Assembly (NCBI GenBank): GCA_013398295.1
Contig: VZSF01004750.1
Span: 27,140-91,139 of the forward strand
Length of the DNA: 64,000 nucleotides
Reading direction: 5' to 3'
DNA from: Chionis minor
Lineage: Eukaryota > Chordata > Aves > Charadriiformes > Chionididae
This document shows positions 33,940 through 44,534 of this stretch, piece after piece; within the stretch, counting starts at the first letter, position 1; each line of letters starts with the position of its first letter. The notes below the pieces were generated by a model that searched no databases, had not been told where the DNA came from, and saw only the letters and a program-made list of their open reading frames with translations. The position numbers and the translations under genes were made by a program.

Positions 33940-34850
33940 TCTGCAGGGAAACAGCCCCAAACCATGAAGAGAAGGAGGTTTTTATCCCTCCCCTGCCAGG
34001 CAGCCTGTGTCTTTGTTGCAAAGGATTTCAGCTAATGTAATGAGAGTGGTAAGGGCACGGAGGCTAGCTTATACCCAGCCTGCAATCTTGTTATTGTCAG
34101 CGGGCTGGAGCTGCCTGAGGTCAGGAATCACTAATTAATTACTAAATGAAATGTAGCTTTCGGGGCTCAGGTCCTCCTACTCTGCACACACAGCACGTGA
34201 GAGCGGAGGTGGCTCAACTCGGGCACGCAGCGCTGCCCAACCAGCCCGGCACCCTCGGCTGTTTCAATCCCAGCTCGCCAGCGCTCCTGCCCTCCGAGCT
34301 GCAGGACCAGCACAAACGACCCAGCACCTTCATTTGCCAGAGCAGAGCCAAATACTCAATGCATCTGTAGTGACCCATCCTGCAAGGTGGGGTAGCCAAG
34401 GCTACCAGAGAGCCCCCCAGCTGCAAGGGGTGGGTTCGTTCTTATTGCTAAAATGCCTGGCGAACTTTCTGGATGTCCTATGCTTGCCCAGAAGCCTCCC
34501 TTGGTGCTAGAGCAGGGACAGCATTCTTTCAAGCTTTCGTCTAGTTTGTCCCAACACTACAGTGGAGAAACATCTAAGGGATGGATGCCTTGGTACCTAC
34601 CCACCTGCTTCAGGACTACCTCCTCTTGGGTGGTAGGAAGACTTGGATTCTAGCGCTGGTAGAAATCAGTTACTGCCTACTCTAGGAATGCATGCTTTCC
34701 CACTCCTTGCCACAGATAACCACGCCATTCAGACGCAGGTGAGATACAGGTTGGGATCTGCCCCGGGCTGTCTCATCCCCAAGGGCACCCGCTAAAACAT
34801 AAGTTGAATTGTAAGCCATTCATTTGCTTCTCCATCTTATTATTTGAAAC
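33940..34850. other. Unique non-coding stretch
   Basis: No gene recognised. An AT-rich patch (CACTAATTAATTACTAAATG) at 34,126-34,149 holds two overlapping homeodomain cores. Confidence 0.5.
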
Positions 34851-34851
34851 G

Positions 34852-35541
34852 GAATCACAGAATCACCGGGGTTGGCAGGGACCTCTGGAGATCACCTAGT
34901 CCAACCCCCTGCCAGAGCAGGTCCACCTACAGGTGGCACAGGATGGCGTCCAGGCTTTTGGGAATGTCTCCAGAGTCGGAGACTCCACCACCTCTCTGGG
35001 CAGCCTCTTCCAGTGCTCTGCCACCTTCAAAGGAAACAAGTTCCTCCTCATGTTCAGACAGAACTTCTTATGTTCAAGTTTGTGCCCGTTACCTCTTGTT
35101 CTGTCACTGGGCACCACCGAAAAAAGACTGGCCCCCTCCCTTTAAGTATTGATAAGCATTGATGAGTCTGCTCTTCTCCAGACTAAAAAGACCCAACTCC
35201 CTCAGCCTTTTCTTGTGAGAAAGATGTTCCAGTCCCCTAATCATCTTTGTAGCCCTTTGCTCTATCCTCTCCAGTACCTTTGCTGTACCCTCTCCCTTGT
35301 CTTTCCTGAACTGGGGAGCCCAGCACTGGACACAGGACTCCAGATGTCCCTCCCCAGGGCAGAGCAGAGGGGCAGGATGACCTCCCTCCACCTGCTGGCC
35401 ACACTCTTCTTGATGCCCCCCAGGAAGCCATTGGCCTTCTTGGCCGCAAGGGCACATTGCTGGCCCATGGGCATCCTGTTGTCCTCCAGGACTCCCAGGT
35501 GCCTTTCCACAGAGCTGCTTCCCAGCAGGTCACCCCTAACT
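34852..35541 (-). mobile_element. CR1 retrotransposon fragment, reverse orientation
   Basis: It begins with the complement of a CR1 tail (GAATCACAGAATCACCG) and extends about 690 bases into the complement of the ORF2 C-terminal half. The minus strand carries, in two different frames, [11 protein letters not shown] and the [21 protein letters not shown] block. At least one frameshift therefore separates them. The leading part of the reverse transcriptase is missing. Sequence wording is nearly that of the copy at 25,248, so they are members of one subfamily. Confidence 0.93.
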
Positions 35542-35544
35542 TTT

Positions 35545-37004
35545 TACAAGCTTTTGTGAGCTGGTAGGAACGGGTACCTGACCATACCGCAGCAGGAGGG
35601 AATTGAAAGAGCAAGTGTACAGAGCTCTGCAAGCCGCAGTGAAATCCACCTTGTACACATTGCCCAAGCTGGCATGGCAGAGCCCAGCACCAGGCTTTTA
35701 AAGACCAAACTCAACATATGGCTCATGCGTTTGGGTCCAAGAGCTGGCTGAAGTTTCAAGCAGTCCAGTGTCTGGGGGTTTGTCTCTGTAGAGTCCCTAA
35801 AACTGCTTTCAAGACCTGGCCCATCTTCAAAACTGGAACTGTTACTGGCAGTTGTGTTCCCAACCTATTAGAGGGAGAAGGTCTTGGCTTTTGCCCAGGC
35901 TTGCTAAGAACCTCTTATCGCAAGAATCTAAATTAGAAAACTAGGACAAGACTTCAAAGTTATTGATAAAAGGAAGCCAGTGACCTAATGTCACTCGAGT
36001 TTTCAGTCTATGCATTTCCACAGTAAGTACATTTCTTCTGTATGTTTTGGAAGAAAATTTGTTCTTTTTCTAAATAAGGTTCTCAGAAGAACAACACCAC
36101 TTCCCAAAATGTTCTCATCTCTTTAGCATAATTCCAAAGCTTCAGTGAAGTTTTGCAGCGTTTCACATCAGGCTGGAGTTACCAACAACCGAAGTCAATG
36201 GAAGTGTCTTCCTGGGGCAGCTGGACCAAGGAACTCTGGCAACACCATGTTTTTATCTCCCACTGAGGGCTGGAAAAGCAGATCTTGGTTCATCTTCCTG
36301 CCTCATTCTGTGCGTATGAGCTCTACGCTACCCCCAAGATGCACCAGACATGAGATGTGAATCAAGCCAACCTTGCTTTCATTACCTTTAAGAGTCTACC
36401 ATCCCCTTTCTCTACGTGGATGCCCACCTTCCCAGCCTTCAAAAGCTTTGCAAGCCTCCCGAGAGAATAAATACGCTTTGTACCTTAACCATCAACTCAT
36501 CACATATAGGTTCTGGCAGACTTGTGAGGACACGCGCAGAGCAAAATGCACAGCAGATCACCTTTCCACACGGAATGGCACGGACACCAGGCAGTAATAC
36601 CTCTGCTGCTGAGAGGGAGGTAGACTAATTTACAAACTACTCTAATACACCAACATCAGACCAGTGGAGTGGTAGCTGTGGTCATTGAACCACCTGAGCA
36701 CTACTCTGGCTTCTGGGAGTAAAGAGGGCAGCAAAGCGGTGGCGGTGCAGGACTCGGCCGGGATGGGAGCACTACAGGCCTGCAGGTCACTCTGAAGCGT
36801 GTTCTGCTGGATCTTCACTGCAGTTGTGACCTACAGAATGCACGCTGGTAGCTGGTACTGACTTGCCTTCAGCTCTTCTAGGAAATATATCCTTAGATAT
36901 ATTTACATCCCAGCTCTCGCACAAAAGGTTTTGGAGTGCATTGTTCTAAAGGTAGACATGCCTCAGATTCACACGTAAATAAGGTCCTTTTTTTCTCTTT
37001 ACAG
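35545..37004. other. Unique stretch, possible old repeat near 36,170-36,230
   Basis: No gene recognised. The words CCGAAGTCAATGGAAGTGTC resemble the TGAAGTCAATGG motif of old reptile and bird repeats, but the match is short. A good donor hexamer (GTAAGT) occurs at 36,022 without a supported upstream exon. Confidence 0.4.
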
Positions 37005-37366
37005 GTCCTTTCACAAACCATCCAGCTCTAACCGACCACGGCAGCAGTCAGTCAGACAGGAGGCTGCCATTAGCCACGAGCAGTCACGATGCCAGACTTG
37101 CCTCCTTCACCAAATGGAGACGTCAAGATTTCCTCAGCTGCCTCGGGCTATGAAATTCTCATCCCTTTGGAAAAGGGAGCAGTCCCTGTCTCCCCGCTAC
37201 AGACTGAAACTGTTGCTTCACCTGAATTAAGCCAGGAACTATTAAAGCTAAGAAACGTATCATAAGGGTGCTGTGCTGAGCATCTGCTCTGCCAAATACG
37301 CAACAGGAACATCCTCTCTGAATGACCTTACAAAGTACTTTAAAAGCAGAGAGCACAATGCCAGGT
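37005..37366 (+). other. Exon-like segment containing a small open frame
   Basis: A strong acceptor (CCTTTTTTTCTCTTTACAG) ends at 37,004 and a usable donor (CCAG then GTAACA) lies at 37,367. Between them is a 58-codon ATG frame (listed separately) with about 84 bases of leader. An overlapping second frame, open from the acceptor for about 73 codons, is an alternative. Nothing here identifies a family. Confidence 0.25.
37089..37265 (+). CDS. Candidate small protein of 58 residues, unrecognised
   Basis: The ATG at 37,089 has A at -3, and the frame ends TAA at 37,263-37,265. The peptide is acidic to neutral with few basic residues. It has a Pro-rich start (MPDLPPSPNG), a middle EILIPLEKGAV segment and a Leu-rich end SPELSQELLKLRNVS. 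No signal peptide or membrane helix is seen. Many codons begin with a purine, as in real coding sequence. It sits 84 bases after a strong splice acceptor, so it would be read from a spliced transcript. It could be an upstream frame, a chance frame in a lncRNA or a real microprotein. Confidence 0.22.
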   Translation: MPDLPPSPNGDVKISSAASGYEILIPLEKGAVPVSPLQTETVASPELSQELLKLRNVS

Positions 37367-37490
37367 AACATAAAATTATCGAGCCTCGGAGGTGTGGGGA
37401 GAAGGATGTGGCAGCTTCCCCTTGGTTTCTGATGTAAACTAAGTTAAGTCTTGCATTGCTCCTGCTCTGCTCCTTTCTCTAAGCCTGCAG

Positions 37491-37692
37491 ATTATTTAAT
37501 ATCGACGGGGAAGGCTTCAACCTGGCAGAGAAACTGGCTGCAGGAATTCAGAGTGACCTGGAGGGAATTACAAGAATGCTGCTTGCTGATCAGATTAAAG
37601 GGAGAAGTGGCGGGGCTCCCAAGGGTCTTCTTATTCAACCTTTGCTGCCTACAATACCGTGCTTTGTCTCTGGTTTCTGCTCTTTAAAATGA
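37491..37692 (+). other. Exon-like segment with coding-like composition
   Basis: A strong acceptor (CTGCTCCTTTCTCTAAGCCTGCAG) ends at 37,490. One base plus 66 codons are then open to TGA at 37,690-37,692. The peptide has an amphipathic helix-like stretch (FNLAEKLAAGIQSDLEGITR, residues 10-29) and then a Gly-rich turn. A hydrophobic end contains two Cys. Codons strongly favour purine in first position. A second frame (from 37,451) is also open. No ATG precedes it in frame, so it would be a terminal exon. It is 124 bases after the candidate exon above, but the frames do not join simply. Confidence 0.25.
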
Positions 37693-37699
37693 TTCAGGT

Positions 37700-40300
37700 T
37701 ACTGCACTGGAAACGTCGCTGCCTGGGGAGGCTTGTCTCCATCCCCATTTCACCGGGACGGCTGGAACACCTGGCAGAAGCGATACTGAGGGTGGATACT
37801 CAATCGCCAGCCCCAGCACATACTTTTGCTTCCCATTGCCCTTGATATGATCAAAACTTTGGCATGCCATTTTCTGAAAGAGCAGTAGCATTTAAAAATC
37901 ACTCATTCATCCTCCTCAAAGCCAAAGTTGCGAGGCATGCTACAAAGGAGGAAGGCATCGCCAATGTTTTTTGCAAGTCTGCAAGATTTTTGGACTCGCA
38001 TCCTGGACTGGGTTCAAAGGGGTATTTTAACAAGAACGGGATGCACAGCACTCTCCTCATTCGAGTATTTTCCCTCCTTCTTTAGGGCTGAAGCATCATC
38101 TGATACCTCTACGCCGCTGTCTGCCTCTCCAAAGGAGAAAGCGGTCCTTTCTTGAGAACTACCTCCCAAAAGACTTCACCAAAAATGTGTAACACAATTA
38201 GAAAGTCAAATACAAGTCTGGTCAATTATGCCCCTGCTGAATTAAGCTGCCTTAATAGACAGGAGGGTAGAAGCGCACTTCATCAAGCAGTCAAACGGAG
38301 AGAGGAGACAGGCTGCTAACGTAGTTCTTCATATGCGAGAAGCTATGGAAGAGCCCAGAAGGGCAGAGGTTGGTGTGACAGGTAGTTACGCACGTCCCAC
38401 AGTTTGAACAATTCCAAACTGCAGGTTTTTTTACCTCCTAAGAATCCTTTTTAAACACTAAAGGCCATTTAACACATTTGACAGGACTAAATACCGATGT
38501 TTGGCCGTTCAATCTTAATAGCAACTTCCTTCAAGCAGTTCCATGCTGCATCCACGCCTCTTGCTCATCTCCCCAATGAAATAATTATTTAAAAAGGCAA
38601 CTATGTGGCTGTGCTTATTTTCCTACTTGAAAGCCAATCCCAAGATCCAAATGTGCCCCAATTTAAGGAAACTCATCAAATTCCACCATATGTCACAACT
38701 GTCCATGACTCACTGCTACTCCTAAGCATCTCTCAAAGGCAGGGCATGTTAAGCCAAATCCATCCCTCAACTCCAACAATGCTACTTCAGCAGGATAAAT
38801 CTGACTCACTGAGCCGGTTGCTGAAGGCCACGGGAATTTGGTGCACTTCCTCCTCGTCCAGTTCTCTCTCATTCTACCCAACGCATTTAGGCAGCGACTT
38901 TTGGTGGAGAAGCCTTTGATCTCTGAAATTTCTGCTCCGTTTCCGTGGCGACAAGTATAACCCGCGTGATCGTGAATGAACCCTATTGTGTTCTTCCCAT
39001 CGCCTTCTTCCCTAAATTACTTCTACCTGCCCATGTTAGCAAAGCGAGGCCATCTGCACAGCTTCCACCTACCTTGAGAGAATGATTAACTGTAGAAATT
39101 TGCTTTCCCCCCCCAAACTCCTGGAAAATGAAATAACTTAATGACTTGGAACAATGCCCTGAAGGAGGGCAGGTAATTCTAGGGTTCATCACCAGGATGA
39201 GGATGCTCTGGTTTACCAGCCACCTCCACCCCCCTGCCTCTTTCAAATGAATAAACAGAATATTTCCCTTGTTTCTGTTTTGATGCCTGCGTCTGCATCG
39301 TTCTGGTTTCCACCATTAGTCTAATGAGCAAAATCAGCCTCGCTTCATCCCTCTCTGCTGCCGAGGAGAGCTTTCAAGGGGGATAAATTGGCACTGCAGC
39401 AGGGTGTAAATGGGTTCGAAACTCATGGAGACAAGAACCTGGCTGAACACGAGCTGCAGGGCTCGGGGCGTTCGGCATGCCGGCTGCCTCCGTGACTTCC
39501 CAGGGAAAGCTCGACACCGAGTGAGCAGCACAGCAGGGCTTCATCATTACCCGCCGTGAAACTCAAGAGGGGGAAAAGCAAAATCAAAGGAGAGCAGGAG
39601 GTGAAAAGAAGGCAAAAGGGTGCCTTCAGGGCTCCTTTCATGCAGCTCGCTTCACGATCCACCAGTCAAGGCTCCTAAGCAGGAACAGAGACGCCATTCA
39701 GGACAAATCTGGATGTTATCCCAGGGCACCAGGGACACCACTAAAGGGAAAGTTTTGACAGGTGAAATGACCTTAATATAATTAGCCCTGCCAGCCCCTC
39801 CTTCCTCTGCCTCCTTCACCTTGCCATGAAAACGGTAGTTTTTTAATGAGATCCTTTTTCCCCCCCTGTAATGCAATACGGCCGGTTCTCCAATCTCGCT
39901 CGCACATTTCAGATGGGACATACACAATCTCCTCCCTCTTCGCTCCCCCCTCTCACGCCCAGCTAGATGGACATCTCGAGATATTGCCATTGATTCTGCT
40001 GCTGCTGCCGACTGGGGTGGGGTTTTTTTGTTAGAGAAAAGGCTGAAAGGAACCCCGGTAACAGAACGATTTGGCCTGCAAGTCAAATCCCCCTTGATGA
40101 ACAATCAGACACAAATGTCAATAACAATTAGATTGGCCGAGGGCTCCAGTCACTTAGGACTTTCAGTTTTCCGTCTACAGTGCTCAAAATGAAACCCTCA
40201 GTACTGCGATCTCCAAATCAGGTTTGGCATCAGGAATGAAAAGACATCAACAATAATATTATTAAAAGGCTGATGGCAGAGTAAGAGCAAAAGACAGACA
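37700..40300. other. Unique non-coding stretch
   Basis: No gene recognised. A strong acceptor-like tract ends at 38,085, but the frames after it close within about 35 codons. Short open frames have no domain. Confidence 0.5.
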
Positions 40301-40344
40301 ATGCGTATGTGTGTGTGCGTGCACACACACACACGCGCGCACAT
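40301..40344. repeat. 44-base perfect alternating purine-pyrimidine tract
   Basis: Every base from 40,301 to 40,344 alternates purine and pyrimidine: ATGCGTA, then TG steps, CGTG, CA steps, CGCGCG and CACAT. The TG and CA halves face each other around GTGCAC, so the tract is also nearly self-complementary. It is a strong candidate for Z-DNA or a cruciform, and a probable length-variable microsatellite. Confidence 0.9.
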
Positions 40345-40349
40345 CGGAG

Positions 40350-42900
40350 AAGGGAAATAAAAAAGAAGTGAGAGCTCACGTGAAAATCCATCAAGATATG
40401 AAATCAGTCCTGCCTAAAGAATGATCTAAACCGCCTCAGATTCTCCTCCCAGACAAGTTCTGTTCCTCTGGGCTTTAAAATTTCCACCTCCTGCTGTCCA
40501 ACCTATCAAGCATGGGAAGCAAACGACGGGAAGAAGGCCCTTAAGTGCAGGCTGTATTTTTTCCTGTTCCTAAATTGTAAATATACAGTGGAGGCAAGAA
40601 ATGCCCAATCTAATTAAGAGCAGTTGAGAAGTATGGAGACAGGGTCCTCCCAACGGGAATGCTGCAGGTTAAAGAGGTTAAAAAGAGGAATGTTCTGCCT
40701 AATGAGGGAAGTTTAACATTATGAGCACACTTCCCACTGGTGAGGCAGGCTGGGAAAAAGGGGATTAAAAGACATAGAAGATGCGGCTCCATAGTAGCAA
40801 GAGCAGGTGTGTGCTTGGCTTCAGCGATGACTGAAGCGAGGGCAAGATGTTTTAAGGTTTGCAACTCAGGAGAGCAGCTCAAAACACGCTCCAGAAGGGA
40901 TCCTGCACGGAAGCCGTTATCCTAAATGAAAAGCCAGCTTGCCTTACTTTCCCTTCTCCCTGCAAGCGTGGGGCTTGGAGGTGGCTGTGCCAGACCGGCC
41001 ACCACCAACCCCTTGCTGCCTCTATTGGGGGGACACCAAGCTGGGAAATACAGCAGGTAACACCTGGGCAGACAGTGCTAACTCCACTCGCAGGGGTATC
41101 GCTCCTAAGGAGATGTAATACCAAAAATAAGTCAGTCCTTGGTTCGCTGCACACAAGCTGGAGCACACAGCAGCTAAGTCTGGAGTGACCTCCGTGCCCC
41201 AGCAGCAGGGATTCTCCACCTTCCATCCCAAAGCCATTTTCTTTCCACTATACAGGCAGGGAGGGAACGAGCAGGTCCGGAACAGCCGGGGCAGCGGGAT
41301 GGTGGCACACTCTGCAGACTCCATCTGTCCCCTCTGCAGACGCAGCCCACGGGTCTGGGCTGTAGCAGGGGAGGGATGGAGACAGGAAGATGTCATGGGG
41401 TGAATGGAAAAGATATCACACTGCATGGGTGAAATGAGCACCAGGCAAGGAGAAAAACCCCGAGGATGAGACACGCTACCCGAGGGGATGCGAGAAGATG
41501 AAAGCCATCTCCGCGGAGGCGCCTGCGGGCTCTCATGCAAAGCGTGTAAGCCATTTCCTAGAGTGCAGTTCTCACAACGGTGTATGTTTAGCCCCACTGC
41601 TTGGTGATTTCTGACAGCGCATGCAGTACCACAAAGTGAGCCCACACCTGCACGGAGCACACGGCTGTTGTGTTACAGTAGGACCTTCCACACGCTACCA
41701 GCACCGGAAAGCAAAGGTCTCCCCCTCCCTCGGGAGGAAGGCTGCAAGGTGCCGTTCTTAATTTTGGCAGCATCAGTCCCCGATAAAGCACCCACCAAAT
41801 GTTTTCTAGCTGAAAGGACCACCTCTTTTGGGTGGAAAACACAATCCATGCCCAGGCTGTAGCTCACTATCTTTGGACGGCTGCAGGACATACATACAGA
41901 GAGACAAAGCCGAATACAGTATTTAAGAATACTTTTTTCTTTTCTAGACCCGTTCTTCTCCTGTGATCGCACTAAGCTTTTTGACTAGGCACAGTGATTG
42001 GGAGAAGGTTGGATTTGCCCTGTTTAGATGTCCGGGTCTGCAGCTAAGCCCTGTGTTGGGGAAGTCACCTGAAGGTGATGTAGGAAGAGGACAAAGTGTT
42101 GAGCCCCACTCATGCACTCATTTAACTGCTTTGCTTCAGTGTACCTGAACGGGCTTCACTATTAGTTCTTCCAAAACGAGAAGTGTGCTAGCCTATACTA
42201 CAGTTAATTAAAAGCAGAAAAACCACCATTTATATTTGTTTATTTATTAACTGGAATTAAAACTTTCTCAATAGGTTCTTTGCGGTACATTCACCTTCTT
42301 CTCAAGGCATTGGGAGCATCTGTCGTTTGACTGCTTACTGCTTTTATTTCCAAAGGGCAAGGAAGAGGGGCAGAGAGCTGGCATTTTTTCAGTTGTGTAG
42401 CCACTCAGCCAAGAAAGAAAAGAAGAAAAGCTTTCCCCCCCAGTTCAGCTTCTTGGTGATACCAAATCCCAGCTCCCATTTCATACCCCTTTCCTTGAGG
42501 ATGATGGAAAGCCTTCACCCCCAAACTACTTGTATGTGAAACGGGCTGGGGGCCCCGCAGCTATCCTGGCCACCTCCCCGCATGGCCCTGCATCTTCAGC
42601 CGCGTGCCGAGGGGCAGGATCCCTACTGCAACTGGCTGCATCTGCTGCAGCTGTGCTGCTCCCCTGCACCATCCTGGTCTAGTCACCCTGACAGCCCCTG
42701 GGATGGAGGCTCTGCCTCTGTTTTGGAGGCCAGAGATGCAAAGAGTGACACCAAGTATTTTTTTGGAGCCCCATCTTTGGGTTAGATATTCGCTTCCTAT
42801 GGACTTTAACTATAAACGTGCCTGAATCCCCGAGCCAGACGCCTTGCCTGGACGGACGCAGGACCAGTAGCAGTGTGCAGACCCCAGCCTCCCTTCTCCC
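40350..42900. other. Unique stretch with an unrecognised 212-codon frame
   Basis: No gene recognised. The minus strand is stop-free for 212 codons at 41,022-41,660 from a GTG, with no domain. On the plus strand a strong acceptor at 41,947 and a donor after 42,074 frame 127 bases open in one frame. Neither is enough for a gene call. Confidence 0.45.
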
Positions 42901-42912
42901 TAAGCTTTCCAA

Positions 42913-43275
42913 GTGCTTTGGCATCTCCTACGGCTTCAGCAGATTAAAGATGAAACAGAAGTGCATGAATCCCAACAGAAGAAAGCTGTTTCCCTGGAGC
43001 CGCCCAAGGAAGGAATTAAACACACAAGAAAAAACCCTAAGGAAACAGAAAACGTGAACGTGTGCAGAGCAAGCCCGTTCGGCAGCAGCCCCGGGGAGAA
43101 GATGGGATCTCCCACCCCCACCGCCCCCAGCCACCCCATCTCTGTGCCAGGCAAGTGCTGGCCTCGTGGGGACGGCAGTGGCCAGCCCAGGTCCCCAGCC
43201 CCAAGAGGGCCCCTGAGCAGAAGGCAGATGGCCTGCAGACTTCTTGACGACACGTCTCCTTCCCTGTTTTCTTAG
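42913..43275 (+). other. Open segment with polar, low-complexity peptide
   Basis: One frame is open from about 42,913 to TAG at 43,273-43,275. An acceptor-like CTACGGCTTCAGCAG at its left end lacks a long pyrimidine tract. Residues 11-45 are Lys/Glu-rich; the rest is Pro/Ser/Gly-rich, like a disordered region of a nuclear protein. The opposite strand is open for 181 codons over the same bases, so low stop density from GC content may explain both. Confidence 0.15.
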
Positions 43276-43589
43276 TTTTGGCCGAGCGTCCCCGCTCACA
43301 TGGCAGCGGAGGGGAGGGAGAGCGCCGGCTCCTCGCGTGCACACGCTCTGGGATCGCAGCAGCCAGGGACAGGAGAGCCGCCGATCCACCCATGGACTCT
43401 GCCTCCTCCCTGGCATCGACCACCCGGCACAGGGCTCGCTCGTCCTCACCAGCCCCTTGGCCCACCACGGCAAGCCGGTGAAGCAGCTCGGCTCAGCCCC
43501 CGTGTTTAAAATACAGCGCTTTTCCCCGTGTCCCTTCCCCGGGATAATGGCTGCAGCCCAAGAAAGTTAGTAATGAATTCTCGGGAAGT

Positions 43590-43850
43590 GGCCGTTGCTG
43601 CAAAAATAAAGTATCCATTATTGCTAAAAAACTTTTTTCATCTTTGAGGGGAAAACACATACCACATGATTTCCAAAAAGGAGCTGGTCTGGTTTACAAA
43701 TACAGTACATTAATAGCTTTGTAAACATTTATTCAGTATGACAGCTGACTGCAACATGTGGCATTAATTAGAAGACTCAGCAATGTAGCATATTAAGAGC
43801 TAAGTTAAATCTGAATTAGCTGGGTTTGTTGAGACTAAACACCCGTGGGG
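43590..43850. promoter_or_regulatory. Enhancer-like AT-rich block
   Basis: The block is CpG-poor and dense in transcription-factor cores: a FOX-type TGTAAACA at 43,720-43,727, overlapping TGACAG (MEIS-type) and CAGCTG (E-box) at 43,739-43,747, and ATTAATTA at 43,763-43,770. A GACTCAGCA half-site follows nearby. No long open frame occurs. It lies between a GC-rich segment and the CpG island at 44,010. Conservation is not testable here. Confidence 0.35.
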
Positions 43851-44009
43851 GAAGTCCTCGGATCTAATACATTATGACTCACTTGACACGGGAGACCCAC
43901 AGGCCCGATTCCCAATACACTGGGGGGCCCTTATTCATACTCCATCTCCACACAAGAGCTGCAAACTCTCAAGATACCATAGATCAGAGGGTGTTGATGT
44001 TGGGATGTT

Positions 44010-44530
44010 GCGACAGAATGGGGCGCGCGAGTCCCTGGCTCTCAGCTCCCCTAACCTTCCTAAGGAGGTAGCGAACGGAGACAGCGCGAGCTCGCTTCTC
44101 CTTTCCAGACACACAAAAAAAGAGGACAGACAGGGAGGGAAAGTATTTTGCATTCCCCTGGGCTTCAGGATCTTGCTCAACACTCCCACGTGGTCACCTT
44201 CCCCGGCATGGGTGACACAGCTTCTGCAGCGCATGCTGTCAAGGGCTTTCGGTTGACGGTGCAGCCGCCCAGGGTGCCGTGCGTCACCGGTGCCACGAGG
44301 CGCTGGCTGGCGGCACCACGCATGCCACCGCTGCGCGAGCTCCAACCTGCAGCCCGAGTTCCCCTGCTCCGGAGTCAGCCAACGGCTTGTGTTTCCGCTC
44401 AGGGGATCGAGACACCTTTTTGGCTCTCTGCTGCCTTGGCAGGGTTTCAGGACGGCGTGTTTAGGAGCTGCAGCACAGGGCCAAGGAGATGGAGAAACCC
44501 ACGTCGCTCTCGGTTCCTCCTCTACCCTGC
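44010..44530. promoter_or_regulatory. CpG island
   Basis: About 35 CpG in 520 bases at roughly 60% GC, densest at 44,221-44,340. A 232-codon stop-free run on the plus strand (44,148-44,846, from a TTG) covers it. It has no domain and is best explained by the low stop density. No strong splice donor lies at either edge. Confidence 0.4.
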
Positions 44531-44534
44531 CCCG

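Noticed and set aside
39413..39424. tRNA B-box-like GGTTCGAAACTC
   Set aside because: No A box at the proper distance upstream and no cloverleaf can be drawn.
41022..41660. Minus-strand frame of 212 codons
   Set aside because: It starts at GTG and has no recognised domain; a few runs of this size are expected by chance in 64 kb.
42928..43473. Minus-strand frame of 181 codons
   Set aside because: It overlaps an open plus-strand frame in GC-rich sequence and its peptide has no family features.
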